From positions 31,633 through 95,632 of the forward strand of contig JAIDTL010000035.1 in the NCBI GenBank assembly GCA_029060725.1: a stretch of 64,000 nt of DNA, in the 5' to 3' direction. Shown in pieces: positions 26,220 to 33,979 of the stretch. Source of the stretch: Muribaculaceae bacterium (GTDB lineage: Bacteria; Bacteroidota; Bacteroidia; Bacteroidales; Muribaculaceae). The position numbers were made by a program, and so were the translations under genes. Position 1 is the first letter of the stretch. Every line of letters begins with the position of its first letter. The notes under the pieces were generated by a model. It ran no database searches, was not told where the DNA came from, and saw only the letters and a program-made list of their open reading frames with translations.

Positions 26220-29200
26220 ATGCTGAATAAAATTATCAATTGGTCTCTGACCAACAGGCTGATCGTGCTTTTGGCTGTCTGCGCCACGATAATAGCAGGT
26301 CTATTCGTGCTTGTCCGCACTGAGATAGATATATTTCCTGACCTCAACGCCCCTACAGTGGCGATTATGACTGAGGCTGCCGGACTCGCTCCGGAGGAAG
26401 TGGAAAAATCAGTGACTTATCCTATAGAGACGGCAGTCAATGGAGCATCCGGAGTGAGAAGGGTGCGTTCAAGTTCCGCTACAGGATTTTCAGTAGTATG
26501 GGTAGAATTTGATTGGAATACGGATGCTTATAAGGCCCGTCAGACAGTAAGTGAGCGACTTTCCGGTATCGAAGGAAGCCTTCCTGCAAATGTAGGTAAT
26601 CCTGTCATGGGTCCGCAGTCATCAATACTTGGTGAGATCATGATTATCGGTCTTACATCAGACAGCATATCACAAGGAGAGCTTCGCAGTGTGGCTGACC
26701 GCACCATACGTCCGCGTCTCCTTTCACTTGCCGGGGTCAGCCAAGTTTCAGTGATCGGTGGCGAGGAACTTGAATACCAGATTCTGCTAAGTCCGGAAAA
26801 GATGCGTCATTACGGTGTTTCGCTTTCCGACGTAGTGGATGCTACGGAGAATATGAATGTCAATGTTTCCGGAGGCGTTACATACGAGTACGGCAATGAA
26901 TATTTGATAAAGGGTGTAGTCGCTACCACTGATGCTTCAGAGATCGCGGATGCTGCGGTCAAGAATGAATCGGGACAATCCTTTAAGATAGGGGATATAG
27001 CAGAAGTAAAAGTAGGTCCTAAAACACCGAAAATTGGTACTGCAACATTGCGGACTAAGCCGGCAGTGCTGGTAACTGTCACGAAGCAACCAGCTGTCGG
27101 ATCGATAGAACTTACCAAAGAAATTAATAAGGAATTAGAAAATCTCAGCAACTCTCTTCCCTCAGGAATAGAAGTTGATACTCAAATCTTCAACCAAAGC
27201 CAGTTTATCCAGACCTCTGTAAGCAATTTGCAGCAGTCATTGCTTGAGGGAGCATTGTTTGTGATAATCGTACTGTTCTTTTTCCTGATGAATCTGAGGA
27301 CTACTGTTATTTCAGTTGTGGCAATTCCACTATCGATTCTCATTACTGTGATTGCCCTTTATTATATGGGTTTCACTATCAATACGATGACTCTCGGTGG
27401 CATTGCAATTGCAATTGGTTCGCTCGTAGATGATGCAATTGTAGATGTTGAGAATGTCTACAAGCGACTCAGAGAAAACAGAATGAAAAGTGGAGATGAG
27501 CGTCTGCCAATTATAAAGGTAGTATATGAAGCTTCTCGCGAAGTCCGTAAGCCTATTCTTAATTCTACTCTCATCATAGTAGCATCATTTATTCCTTTAT
27601 TCTTCCTAAGTGGAATAGAAGGACGGCTATTGAAACCTCTTGGCATTGCATTTATCGTGGCTCTTGCAGCATCTACAGTTGTAGCTCTCACCCTTACACC
27701 GGTATTATGCAGTTATCTTCTTGCTGGAGATAAAAAGAAGGAGGCAAAAGAGTTGGATAAAGAGCCAAAGACTGCTTTATGGCTTCGTGAGCATTATTCT
27801 AATCTCCTTGATAAAGTGCTCTTGCGTCCACGTCCATGGCTTATAGGAGTCTCTGCACTTTTTGTCATTGCAGTCGCTGTTTTCTTTACATTGGGCAGAA
27901 GTTTCCTTCCCGGATTCAATGAAGGAAGCTTTACCATCAATGTCAGCGCAATGCCCGGTATATCTCTCGAACAGAGCGACAGCATGGGTATTGCTGCAGA
28001 GCGTATCATTATGTCAGTTCCGGAAGTGAGAAATGTGGCTCGTAAGACAGGACGTGCCGAACTTGATGAGCATGCACTTGGCGTAAATACTTCAGAAATG
28101 GAAGTCCCATATATCCTTGACAAGGGGAGGAAAAAGAATGAAGTGGTAAGGGAACTACGCGAAAAACTTTCGGAATTGCCGGGAGTGAATGTTGAGATTG
28201 GTCAACCTATATCACATCGTATAGATGCAATGCTGAGCGGAGCACAAGCACAAATCGCAGTTAAGATCTTCGGCTATGACCTTGACAAACTCTACACGAT
28301 AGGTCAGCAGATCGGATCAGAAATGAAGGAAGTGTCTGGAGTGGTAGATGTCAATGTGGAGCAGCAAATTTCCCGTCCGCAACTTGATATCGTGCCAAGG
28401 CGAGAGATGCTTTCCAAATACGGGATTACAATTCCTGAGTTTGCGAGATATGTTCAGATGGCTATTGGTGGTGACGTGGTCAGTCAGGTGTTTGTAGGCA
28501 ATCGTCCTTACGATCTCACTGTGAAGGTGGAAGATACTAAACGCGATACAAAGGAGCGAATTGAAGATTTGATGATTGACAGCAATGTCGGTATGATTCC
28601 TCTTTCATACGTCGCTGATGTGAAAGTGGGTAGTGGTCCTAACACTATCAATAGGGAAAATGTCAGCCGATTGCTTACTGTTTCTGCAAATGTTGATGGG
28701 CGAGACCTTAAAAGTGCTGTCGATGAGATAAAGAAGACAATAGCAGAACATGTGGAGCTTCCGGAGGGTTACTTCGTGACATACGGCGGACAATTTGAAA
28801 ATGAAGAGGCTGCGTCACGAATGCTTTCTTTGACATCAATTCTTGCTTTGGTAGTAATATTCTTCTTGATTTATTCGGAGTTCAAAAGCGTGGCAGAATC
28901 TCTTACAATTCTTGTGAACATGCCTTTGGCTCTCATCGGCGGAGTTCTCATATTGAGGTTCACCACTGGAGATTTAAATATTCCGGCAATCATTGGTTTT
29001 ATTTCCCTAATGGGTATTTCAACCCGCAATGGAATGCTTTTAATCTCTCGCTATAACCGTCTGCGCTCGGAAGGAATGGGGATAATGGAGACTGTGAAAA
29101 AAGGTTCCGCTGATCGTCTGCTTCCCATCATAATGACAGCCCTGACATCAGCATTGGCTCTTGTGCCGATAGCAGTACGAGGGGGAGAACCCGGCAATGA

Positions 29201-29330
29201 AATTCAGTCACCTCTTGCCATCGTTATCCTTGGAGGTTTGATAAGCAGCACGTTGTTGAACATTTTTATCGTGCCGGTGTTGTACAAATGGATTCATCAA
29301 CGTAAAGAAAAGAAATCTACGGTTGCATAA
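26220..29330 (+). CDS. Heavy-metal RND efflux pump (CusA/CzcA family)
   Basis: 1036 residues, a full-length inner-membrane RND proton antiporter. TM1 follows the N-terminus (LIVLLAVCATIIAGLFVLV). The periplasmic loops carry typical HME-RND sequence (FPDLNAPTVAIMTEAAGL; VTYPIETAVNGASGV). TM4 has the proton-relay Asp pair in GSLVDDAIVDVENV. A second repeat of TM helices ends at about residue 1025. It lies 11 bases after the adaptor and 25 before the outer-membrane channel. HME-type over HAE-type is supported by the adaptor's metal-binding region. Confidence 0.95.
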   Translation: MLNKIINWSLTNRLIVLLAVCATIIAGLFVLVRTEIDIFPDLNAPTVAIMTEAAGLAPEEVEKSVTYPIETAVNGASGVRRVRSSSATGFSVVWVEFDWNTDAYKARQTVSERLSGIEGSLPANVGNPVMGPQSSILGEIMIIGLTSDSISQGELRSVADRTIRPRLLSLAGVSQVSVIGGEELEYQILLSPEKMRHYGVSLSDVVDATENMNVNVSGGVTYEYGNEYLIKGVVATTDASEIADAAVKNESGQSFKIGDIAEVKVGPKTPKIGTATLRTKPAVLVTVTKQPAVGSIELTKEINKELENLSNSLPSGIEVDTQIFNQSQFIQTSVSNLQQSLLEGALFVIIVLFFFLMNLRTTVISVVAIPLSILITVIALYYMGFTINTMTLGGIAIAIGSLVDDAIVDVENVYKRLRENRMKSGDERLPIIKVVYEASREVRKPILNSTLIIVASFIPLFFLSGIEGRLLKPLGIAFIVALAASTVVALTLTPVLCSYLLAGDKKKEAKELDKEPKTALWLREHYSNLLDKVLLRPRPWLIGVSALFVIAVAVFFTLGRSFLPGFNEGSFTINVSAMPGISLEQSDSMGIAAERIIMSVPEVRNVARKTGRAELDEHALGVNTSEMEVPYILDKGRKKNEVVRELREKLSELPGVNVEIGQPISHRIDAMLSGAQAQIAVKIFGYDLDKLYTIGQQIGSEMKEVSGVVDVNVEQQISRPQLDIVPRREMLSKYGITIPEFARYVQMAIGGDVVSQVFVGNRPYDLTVKVEDTKRDTKERIEDLMIDSNVGMIPLSYVADVKVGSGPNTINRENVSRLLTVSANVDGRDLKSAVDEIKKTIAEHVELPEGYFVTYGGQFENEEAASRMLSLTSILALVVIFFLIYSEFKSVAESLTILVNMPLALIGGVLILRFTTGDLNIPAIIGFISLMGISTRNGMLLISRYNRLRSEGMGIMETVKKGSADRLLPIIMTALTSALALVPIAVRGGEPGNEIQSPLAIVILGGLISSTLLNIFIVPVLYKWIHQRKEKKSTVA

Positions 29331-29355
29331 GTCAGTATAAACTATACTACTAAAC

Positions 29356-30540
29356 ATGAATAAAAGATATTATTTAGCAATAGTTCCGGCACTCTTATCG
29401 AGTGCCGGAGTTTATGCCATCACTCCTCAAGAAGCGGCTAATTCCATTCTTAGCCGCAATGGCGATCGACTTCAGATAGCGGTAGAGCAAAATGCAAAAG
29501 ACCTTGAAACCCGTACGCTTGCCAACGCGCCTGATCCGAGTCTGGAGGGTGATTATATGGTAATGCCTGAGGGGGTTGATAATCGTTGGAATGTGGCAAT
29601 AGGATATGAGATGGAATGGCCCGGCGTATATAAATCGCGTCGAGAGTTGGGGAAAGCTATGCGAAATGCAAATGCCGCGGAGGCAGATGCCGGAGTATAC
29701 AACAAATATATTGAGATTCTAAAAGAGATTGGCACGTATCTATATGCTGAGCGCCGCATAGCAATGATGCGTCATATTCAGTCTGCTACAGACTCCCTTT
29801 ATAATGCAGCGGTTAAAGCCACCAAGGGTGGGCAAATGTCACGCCTTAATTTATCGAAGATAACTTTGGAGCAAGGGCGTGTCAATACACTGATTGCAAA
29901 TCTGGAAGCGGAAAAAAACGGAAGTGAGGGAAATCTTAAGACTCTCAATGGAGGTTATGATTGTGGGGCTCTCCTGAGGAGTATAGACCGCGAATGGGTG
30001 ATGACTCCTACACATTCATTAGAAGAGTATCTGGAAGAAGCAAGGACGAATCCTGAGCTGAAGAAAGCTATTTCTGAATTGGAAGTTGCTGAGCGAAACA
30101 TTGGTGTGGCTAAAGCAGAGGGATTGCCAAATATCTCAATAGGCTATCATCACGATTTTGAGGATGCAATGCATTTTAATGGTGCTACCCTTGGCGTTTC
30201 TATACCATTGTTTGCCAATAGGGGCAAGGTTAAGGCAGCGCAGGCTGCAAAGGCTGTAGCGGAGTATCAGGTCACTGTGACAAATGATAAGGTGGAATCA
30301 GAGATAACGGCTCTGTATGAAGAAGTACAACTTATCGATCAGGCTTTGAAAGTGCCTATGGAGGTGTTTGCGTCTACAGATTATAATACTCTTCTTTTGA
30401 AGGCGTATCGAGGAGGAGAACTTTCATTGACCGATTATCTTCAAGAGCGGTCATGGTTTAGCGAGGCACATCTCGATCTTCTCGAACTCCAATATCAGCG
30501 TGAGCAGCGCATGTGGCTATTGTCGCTCTTATGCAAATAA
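29356..30540 (+). CDS. TolC-family outer-membrane efflux channel (CusC/CzcC-like)
   Basis: 394 residues with a signal peptide (AIVPALLSSAGVYA). Two long helical stretches (TRTLANAPDPSLEG..., RTNPELKKAISELEVAERN) and an internal duplication fit the OEP/TolC family; slightly short for the family. It forms the outer-membrane exit duct of the efflux complex encoded by the two preceding genes. The operon ends here; 76 bases later begins the left repeat of the RloB cassette. No T-tailed terminator is seen directly after it. Confidence 0.92.
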   Translation: MNKRYYLAIVPALLSSAGVYAITPQEAANSILSRNGDRLQIAVEQNAKDLETRTLANAPDPSLEGDYMVMPEGVDNRWNVAIGYEMEWPGVYKSRRELGKAMRNANAAEADAGVYNKYIEILKEIGTYLYAERRIAMMRHIQSATDSLYNAAVKATKGGQMSRLNLSKITLEQGRVNTLIANLEAEKNGSEGNLKTLNGGYDCGALLRSIDREWVMTPTHSLEEYLEEARTNPELKKAISELEVAERNIGVAKAEGLPNISIGYHHDFEDAMHFNGATLGVSIPLFANRGKVKAAQAAKAVAEYQVTVTNDKVESEITALYEEVQLIDQALKVPMEVFASTDYNTLLLKAYRGGELSLTDYLQERSWFSEAHLDLLELQYQREQRMWLLSLLCK

Positions 30541-30616
30541 GGGCTTGAAATAATAAAGAAAGTTGCTATCGCATACAGCTGAAAATAAGCTTTAAGGCGA
30601 CCATAGAATCAGCCGT

Positions 30617-30733
30617 GATGGAATTTTTTAGGTCATCAGGAGTGTTAAAATGGGGTAAAAATGCCCATTTTAACACTCCTGATGGAAATTTTTGGGAATT
30701 TCAGCGTTTTTCAGCTTCCAAGACTTTGATGAA
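30617..30733. repeat. Left 117-bp direct repeat with 20-bp-arm palindrome
   Basis: Matches 32510-32626 at 112 of 117 bases with no gap. It contains a perfect inverted repeat, ATCAGGAGTGTTAAAATGGG (30635-30654) and its complement (30664-30683), with a 9-base loop. The hairpin is itself bracketed by the near-identical direct words GATGGAATTTTTTAGG and GATGGAAATTTTTGGG. The right-hand 33 bases are the last 11 codons of rloB. Neither strand has a T-tract directly after the stem, so it is a poor intrinsic terminator. Confidence 0.9.
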
Positions 30734-31258
30734 TTCATATATGTTTGATGATGGATTTGTAGGCCAAACCATTTTCTCTGCCTTTAAACTTGCTGCATCC
30801 TTATTAGCCAGCAAATGCAATTGCTGATCCATTGTCAACTTACCTTTCATATATGCTTTCCATACTTGATGGCTTGACATAAGCTCCTTAAGTATTGAAT
30901 CCGGTTGAACATACCTACGATGGTTCTTCGAATGCAGCATATACCACAATTCTATTGATGGATTAGATAATATGGTTGTGCCGGGAAGACTCATAAGTTT
31001 CTCCACAATGCAATCCACGTCAGCATCATATATGAAGAAGACCTGACAATCGTCATTTCTGGTAAGACCCAGTTCCTTCAAATATTGGTTTACGAGTCGT
31101 AAAGATACTGCATTTCCACTTACTTTTGTCTTAATTGTGATTGGAAGTCTATAATGCCGCTTTAATAGATTGACGTATTCCTCCTCCGTCTCTCCTTCAC
31201 ATACAACAAGAAACACTTTATGAGGTTTGCGAGTCTTCTTATACCTTCGTTCTCTCAT
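30701..31258 (-). CDS. rloB: RloB-family TOPRIM-like protein (AbiLii-like)
   Basis: 185 residues. The N-terminus is basic (MRERRYKKTRKP), followed by the RloB/TOPRIM signature VVCEGETEEEY (Glu near residue 21), then FFIYDADVDCI with the DxD acidic pair, and NPSIELWYML, typical of RloB. Known relatives are RloB (restriction-linked ORF) and AbiLii of lactococcal AbiL, where an ATPase and a TOPRIM-like protein act together in abortive infection. It lies 7 bases after the ATPase gene. It is probably the effector nuclease triggered by the ATPase (inference). Its last 11 codons lie inside the left direct repeat. Confidence 0.85.
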   Translation of the reverse strand: MRERRYKKTRKPHKVFLVVCEGETEEEYVNLLKRHYRLPITIKTKVSGNAVSLRLVNQYLKELGLTRNDDCQVFFIYDADVDCIVEKLMSLPGTTILSNPSIELWYMLHSKNHRRYVQPDSILKELMSSHQVWKAYMKGKLTMDQQLHLLANKDAASLKAEKMVWPTNPSSNIYEFIKVLEAEKR

Positions 31259-31265
31259 AACTGAT

Positions 31266-32432
31266 CTAAATGCCGGAAATCAAAGATTTAATATTCCCAA
31301 TATATGGCACTCCATCGAAGCGTCCCTGCAAATATGCCGCCCTGAGATCCGGAATACGCTCTATTCCATCATAGTCTGAGAGAGGTATGAATTCAGAATT
31401 CCCGTTGGTATGTTTTGTGACCAACACTATCTGCTCGGGTCGCAGTTTGTTAGTGTTAAGAAGCATGGGATTGTGGCTTGTGAATATGAACTGCATGTTT
31501 TTCGTTGCCCTTATGGCATCTAATATGAATTCCGCAAGGTAAAGATGCAGTTTCAGATCAAATTCATCTAAAAATACAGTGCATCCGTCATATTGCTTCT
31601 TAAAAAGAACCATAAGAATAAAAAGAAGTCTTTTTGTGCCTTCAGATTCCTCTTTGTCGAAATCAAATGAGATAGCAGGGTCCTCTTTGTGAAAACTGAG
31701 TAGCCTCATTTGTCCGGCTACAGTTTCATCCCATCGAATGTCAATAATGTCGCTGTCACTTACCTCTAAAGCTTTCAAAAGGACGGGGCGGCACAATTCA
31801 AAATCCTCTCTTGCTATATCCGTGAGATTGAATCCATCAATCTCAGTGATTACCCTATGTAAGAAAAAATTATAGACCACTTGGGGAATTGCCCTGTTCA
31901 TTGAACTTGCCCGACTAAGGAAAAGGGTCTTAGAACCGGTATTTGCTTCTATTTCTGCCGGGCGAGGAATTAATCCTTTTCCATATGAATAGGCGTTACC
32001 GGCTTCTCTAACAAAAACCTTTGCCTTCCTTCGATTGGGATAATGATAAAGACTTTCTGTCATGATCTTCCCGTCTTTAATAGAGAAGGAGTATTCATAT
32101 TCCACGTCATCAACCACGAAATCTATGTAAAATTCTGATGGTTTATCTTTTTCAAATTTAAATGGTTGGAAATCGAATTTATCTCCTTCATTTGAAAGGT
32201 GTGAGTTTATAATAAGATTGCGGCAGAATGCCATTGTCTTGATAATATTAGATTTTCCGGCAGCATTTCCACCGAAAAGTCCTATTATATTGACAAATTT
32301 ATCTCCATTGAAATCAATAAGGTTTTCTGTAAGTGGATCCATATTCTTATGGGATGACGAGTCAACAGTGAAGTCAAGGACCGCATCATCACGCAAAGAA
32401 AAAAAATTTTTTACCTTCAGGGCGATTACCAT
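31266..32432 (-). CDS. AAA/ABC-type ATPase, RloA/AbiLi-like
   Basis: 388 residues of the AAA_15/AAA_21 'overcoming lysogenization defect'-like ATPase class. Walker A is GGNAAGKS (residues 54-61), the Walker B region is CTVFLDEFDLKLH, and the switch is FIFTSHNPMLL. The N-terminus (MVIALKVKNFFSLRDDAVLD) has the usual self-start of this family. Paired with RloB in one operon, this is the arrangement of RloAB and AbiL; PARIS (AriA/AriB) has the same logic but a DUF4435 partner. It likely senses phage and controls RloB (inference). It has its own promoter, as an independent cassette would. Confidence 0.85.
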   Translation of the reverse strand: MVIALKVKNFFSLRDDAVLDFTVDSSSHKNMDPLTENLIDFNGDKFVNIIGLFGGNAAGKSNIIKTMAFCRNLIINSHLSNEGDKFDFQPFKFEKDKPSEFYIDFVVDDVEYEYSFSIKDGKIMTESLYHYPNRRKAKVFVREAGNAYSYGKGLIPRPAEIEANTGSKTLFLSRASSMNRAIPQVVYNFFLHRVITEIDGFNLTDIAREDFELCRPVLLKALEVSDSDIIDIRWDETVAGQMRLLSFHKEDPAISFDFDKEESEGTKRLLFILMVLFKKQYDGCTVFLDEFDLKLHLYLAEFILDAIRATKNMQFIFTSHNPMLLNTNKLRPEQIVLVTKHTNGNSEFIPLSDYDGIERIPDLRAAYLQGRFDGVPYIGNIKSLISGI

Positions 32433-32453
32433 AATTAATCATATTATTTCGTG

Positions 32454-32484
32454 CAAAGATAAAAAAAATCATCTTATAATGCAA
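32454..32484 (-). promoter_or_regulatory. Promoter of the RloA-RloB cassette
   Basis: Minus-strand TTG (32482-32484), 20-base spacer, TATCTTTG (32454-32461), 22 bases before the ATG. It lies between the right repeat and the ATPase gene, so the cassette carries its own promoter. Confidence 0.75.
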
Positions 32485-32509
32485 GTTTTAAGAACCCGAT
32501 TATTATTGA

Positions 32510-32626
32510 GATGGAATTTTTTAGGTCATTAGGAGTGTTAAAATGGGGTAAAAATGCCCATTTTAACACTCCTGATGGAAATTTTTGGGAATTTCAGCGT
32601 TTCTCTGATTCCAAGATTTTGATGAA
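32510..32626. repeat. Right 117-bp direct repeat
   Basis: Second copy of the left repeat, 1893 bases away and in the same orientation. Only 1 of the 84 non-coding bases differs (T at 32530 for C), against 4 of 33 in the part equivalent to the rloB 3' end. The palindrome is kept with 17 perfect pairs (32531-32547 with 32557-32573). A 47-codon plus-strand frame (32511-32654) also reads through it; the same frame is open through the left copy, so it may simply reflect the shared sequence. Confidence 0.9.
32594..32626 (-). pseudogene. Relic of the 3' end of a second rloB gene
   Basis: Minus-strand codons read FIKILESEKR followed by TGA, against FIKVLEAEKR-stop at the end of the intact rloB. Differences are conservative (V/I, A/S) plus one silent change, and an in-frame TGA precedes the phenylalanine. 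It appears to be the remaining end of a diverged rloB homologue, with the same 3' palindrome after it. It is only 11 codons long, so the case rests on the ungapped extension of the repeat into coding sequence. Confidence 0.6.
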
Positions 32627-32642
32627 TCAGACTTGTCTGATT
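32625..32642. repeat. 18-base perfect inverted repeat beside the right repeat
   Basis: AATCAGAC-tt-GTCTGATT sits exactly where similarity between the two long repeats ends, 24 bases before the TlpA-like gene's stop. It could be a boundary or protein-binding site, or a small hairpin by chance. Confidence 0.4.
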
Positions 32643-32666
32643 GCTTCTGAATAAGGGTTAGTTGCT

Positions 32667-33800
32667 TCAGTAAAAGTAGGAGTCGAGGGCAGCCTTGACT
32701 TCGTCGGGTCCGAAGTCGGCGAAGACGATTTTACCTTCCGGGTCGATGATGAATACTCCTGAGCTTGATGCTCCATGGCGATCGAATACACGAAATTCAT
32801 TGTCAAGGTCAACGAGTGTGGGCCATGGATATTGGTCTTTCTCTACGACACTTCGGAGTGCATCGGTGTTTTTAAATTCTCTTGTCAGTGCGAATACATT
32901 GAGACCTTTCTTTAGATATGGGTCGATGAATGCAGCAATCTCTTGACATTCACGTCGGCACGGAGCGCACCATGTAGCCCATAAGATTACCAGATTATAA
33001 CATCCGGGTTTGAGGAAATCATAAGCCTTTACTTTTTCTCCGTCTATAGTTCTGACGTCATAATCATGATAGGTGCCTCCATATATCTGAAGACCTGAGT
33101 TTGCATTTTTAGCGATACTTTGATGAGCCGGATGTCCGGGATATTTGTCTGAATAGTATTCGTTATATGTTTTGATTTGGTTCATCAATGCATGATCATT
33201 GAATCGGAAGGATGCCAAACGATAATCAAGATCAAGCATAAAGGATATCATCGGATTCTGTGCATAGTAATCTTGTTCCCACTTATTTGTCTCATCATTC
33301 AATAATTCGTACATTTCTGAAGCTACATTCTCGTCTTCAATCTTTTCTATCTCCTCAGCTTTTGACATGAATGTTTCCATTTCAAGTTCTTTCATCCTGT
33401 CAGATGCCAGTTGTTCCTGACCTGTGGAAACAACATCAATCCTGTCGTCATGCAATGTTGCTGTTATCTCTGCACCGTCTTCGATCAGAAAATACGCAAA
33501 ACGTGAAGTACTGCCATTGTTTATTAATTGAGATAAGTCTGTGATGTGATACTGCTCTATGAAATCTGTCTCGATGTCAATTTCATAGATTCCATTCTCA
33601 AGTTTTGTCCTATAAGGACTTTTTGCTGTGTCTTCTCTTGCTTTTGAAATCGCGAGTTCTGTCGGTGCAACTCCTTTAGCTGCCTTTACTGTTATGTGAG
33701 TCTTTTCCTTTGCCATTGCAGTTATTGAACTGCAAATCATTAAAGCTGAAACGGAAGATTTTACCAAAGCTGATACAGATATAGATTTTTTAGTAGCCAT
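32667..33800 (-). CDS. TlpA-like thiol-disulfide oxidoreductase
   Basis: 377 residues with an N-terminal signal peptide (SSVSALMICSSITAMA). A helical, acidic N-terminal region of about 230 residues, like the DUF4369-type extensions of Bacteroidetes, precedes a thioredoxin fold whose active site is WATWCAPCRREC (CAPC near residue 278). FIIDPEGKIVFADFG is the cis-Pro/beta region. It probably reduces or resolves disulfides in the periplasm. No partner is encoded next to it. No TAnnTTTG promoter was found in the 179-base upstream gap. Confidence 0.88.
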   Translation of the reverse strand: MATKKSISVSALVKSSVSALMICSSITAMAKEKTHITVKAAKGVAPTELAISKAREDTAKSPYRTKLENGIYEIDIETDFIEQYHITDLSQLINNGSTSRFAYFLIEDGAEITATLHDDRIDVVSTGQEQLASDRMKELEMETFMSKAEEIEKIEDENVASEMYELLNDETNKWEQDYYAQNPMISFMLDLDYRLASFRFNDHALMNQIKTYNEYYSDKYPGHPAHQSIAKNANSGLQIYGGTYHDYDVRTIDGEKVKAYDFLKPGCYNLVILWATWCAPCRRECQEIAAFIDPYLKKGLNVFALTREFKNTDALRSVVEKDQYPWPTLVDLDNEFRVFDRHGASSSGVFIIDPEGKIVFADFGPDEVKAALDSYFY

Positions 33801-33914
33801 AAATATTTCGTTGGATGTTTGAATTCATAAATGAGTTTATGCAACTTCATATACATATTAGACGTAAGAATGTAGTAACTAGTGTTAATTTTAAAGTTAA
33901 ATAATGTTAAAGTA

Positions 33915-33949
33915 GATAAAAAGAGCGGGCTTCCATTGAAGCTCGCTCT
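33915..33949 (-). terminator. Terminator of the GH51-GH43 gene
   Basis: 12-bp stem AGAGCGGGCTTC / GAAGCTCGCTCT (33922-33933 and 33938-33949) with a 4-base loop and one G-T pair. On the minus strand it runs into TTTTTATCT. It lies 30 bases after the stop. Confidence 0.85.
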
Positions 33950-33979
33950 AAGATAGGCTAATTATGAAATTTCGATAGA

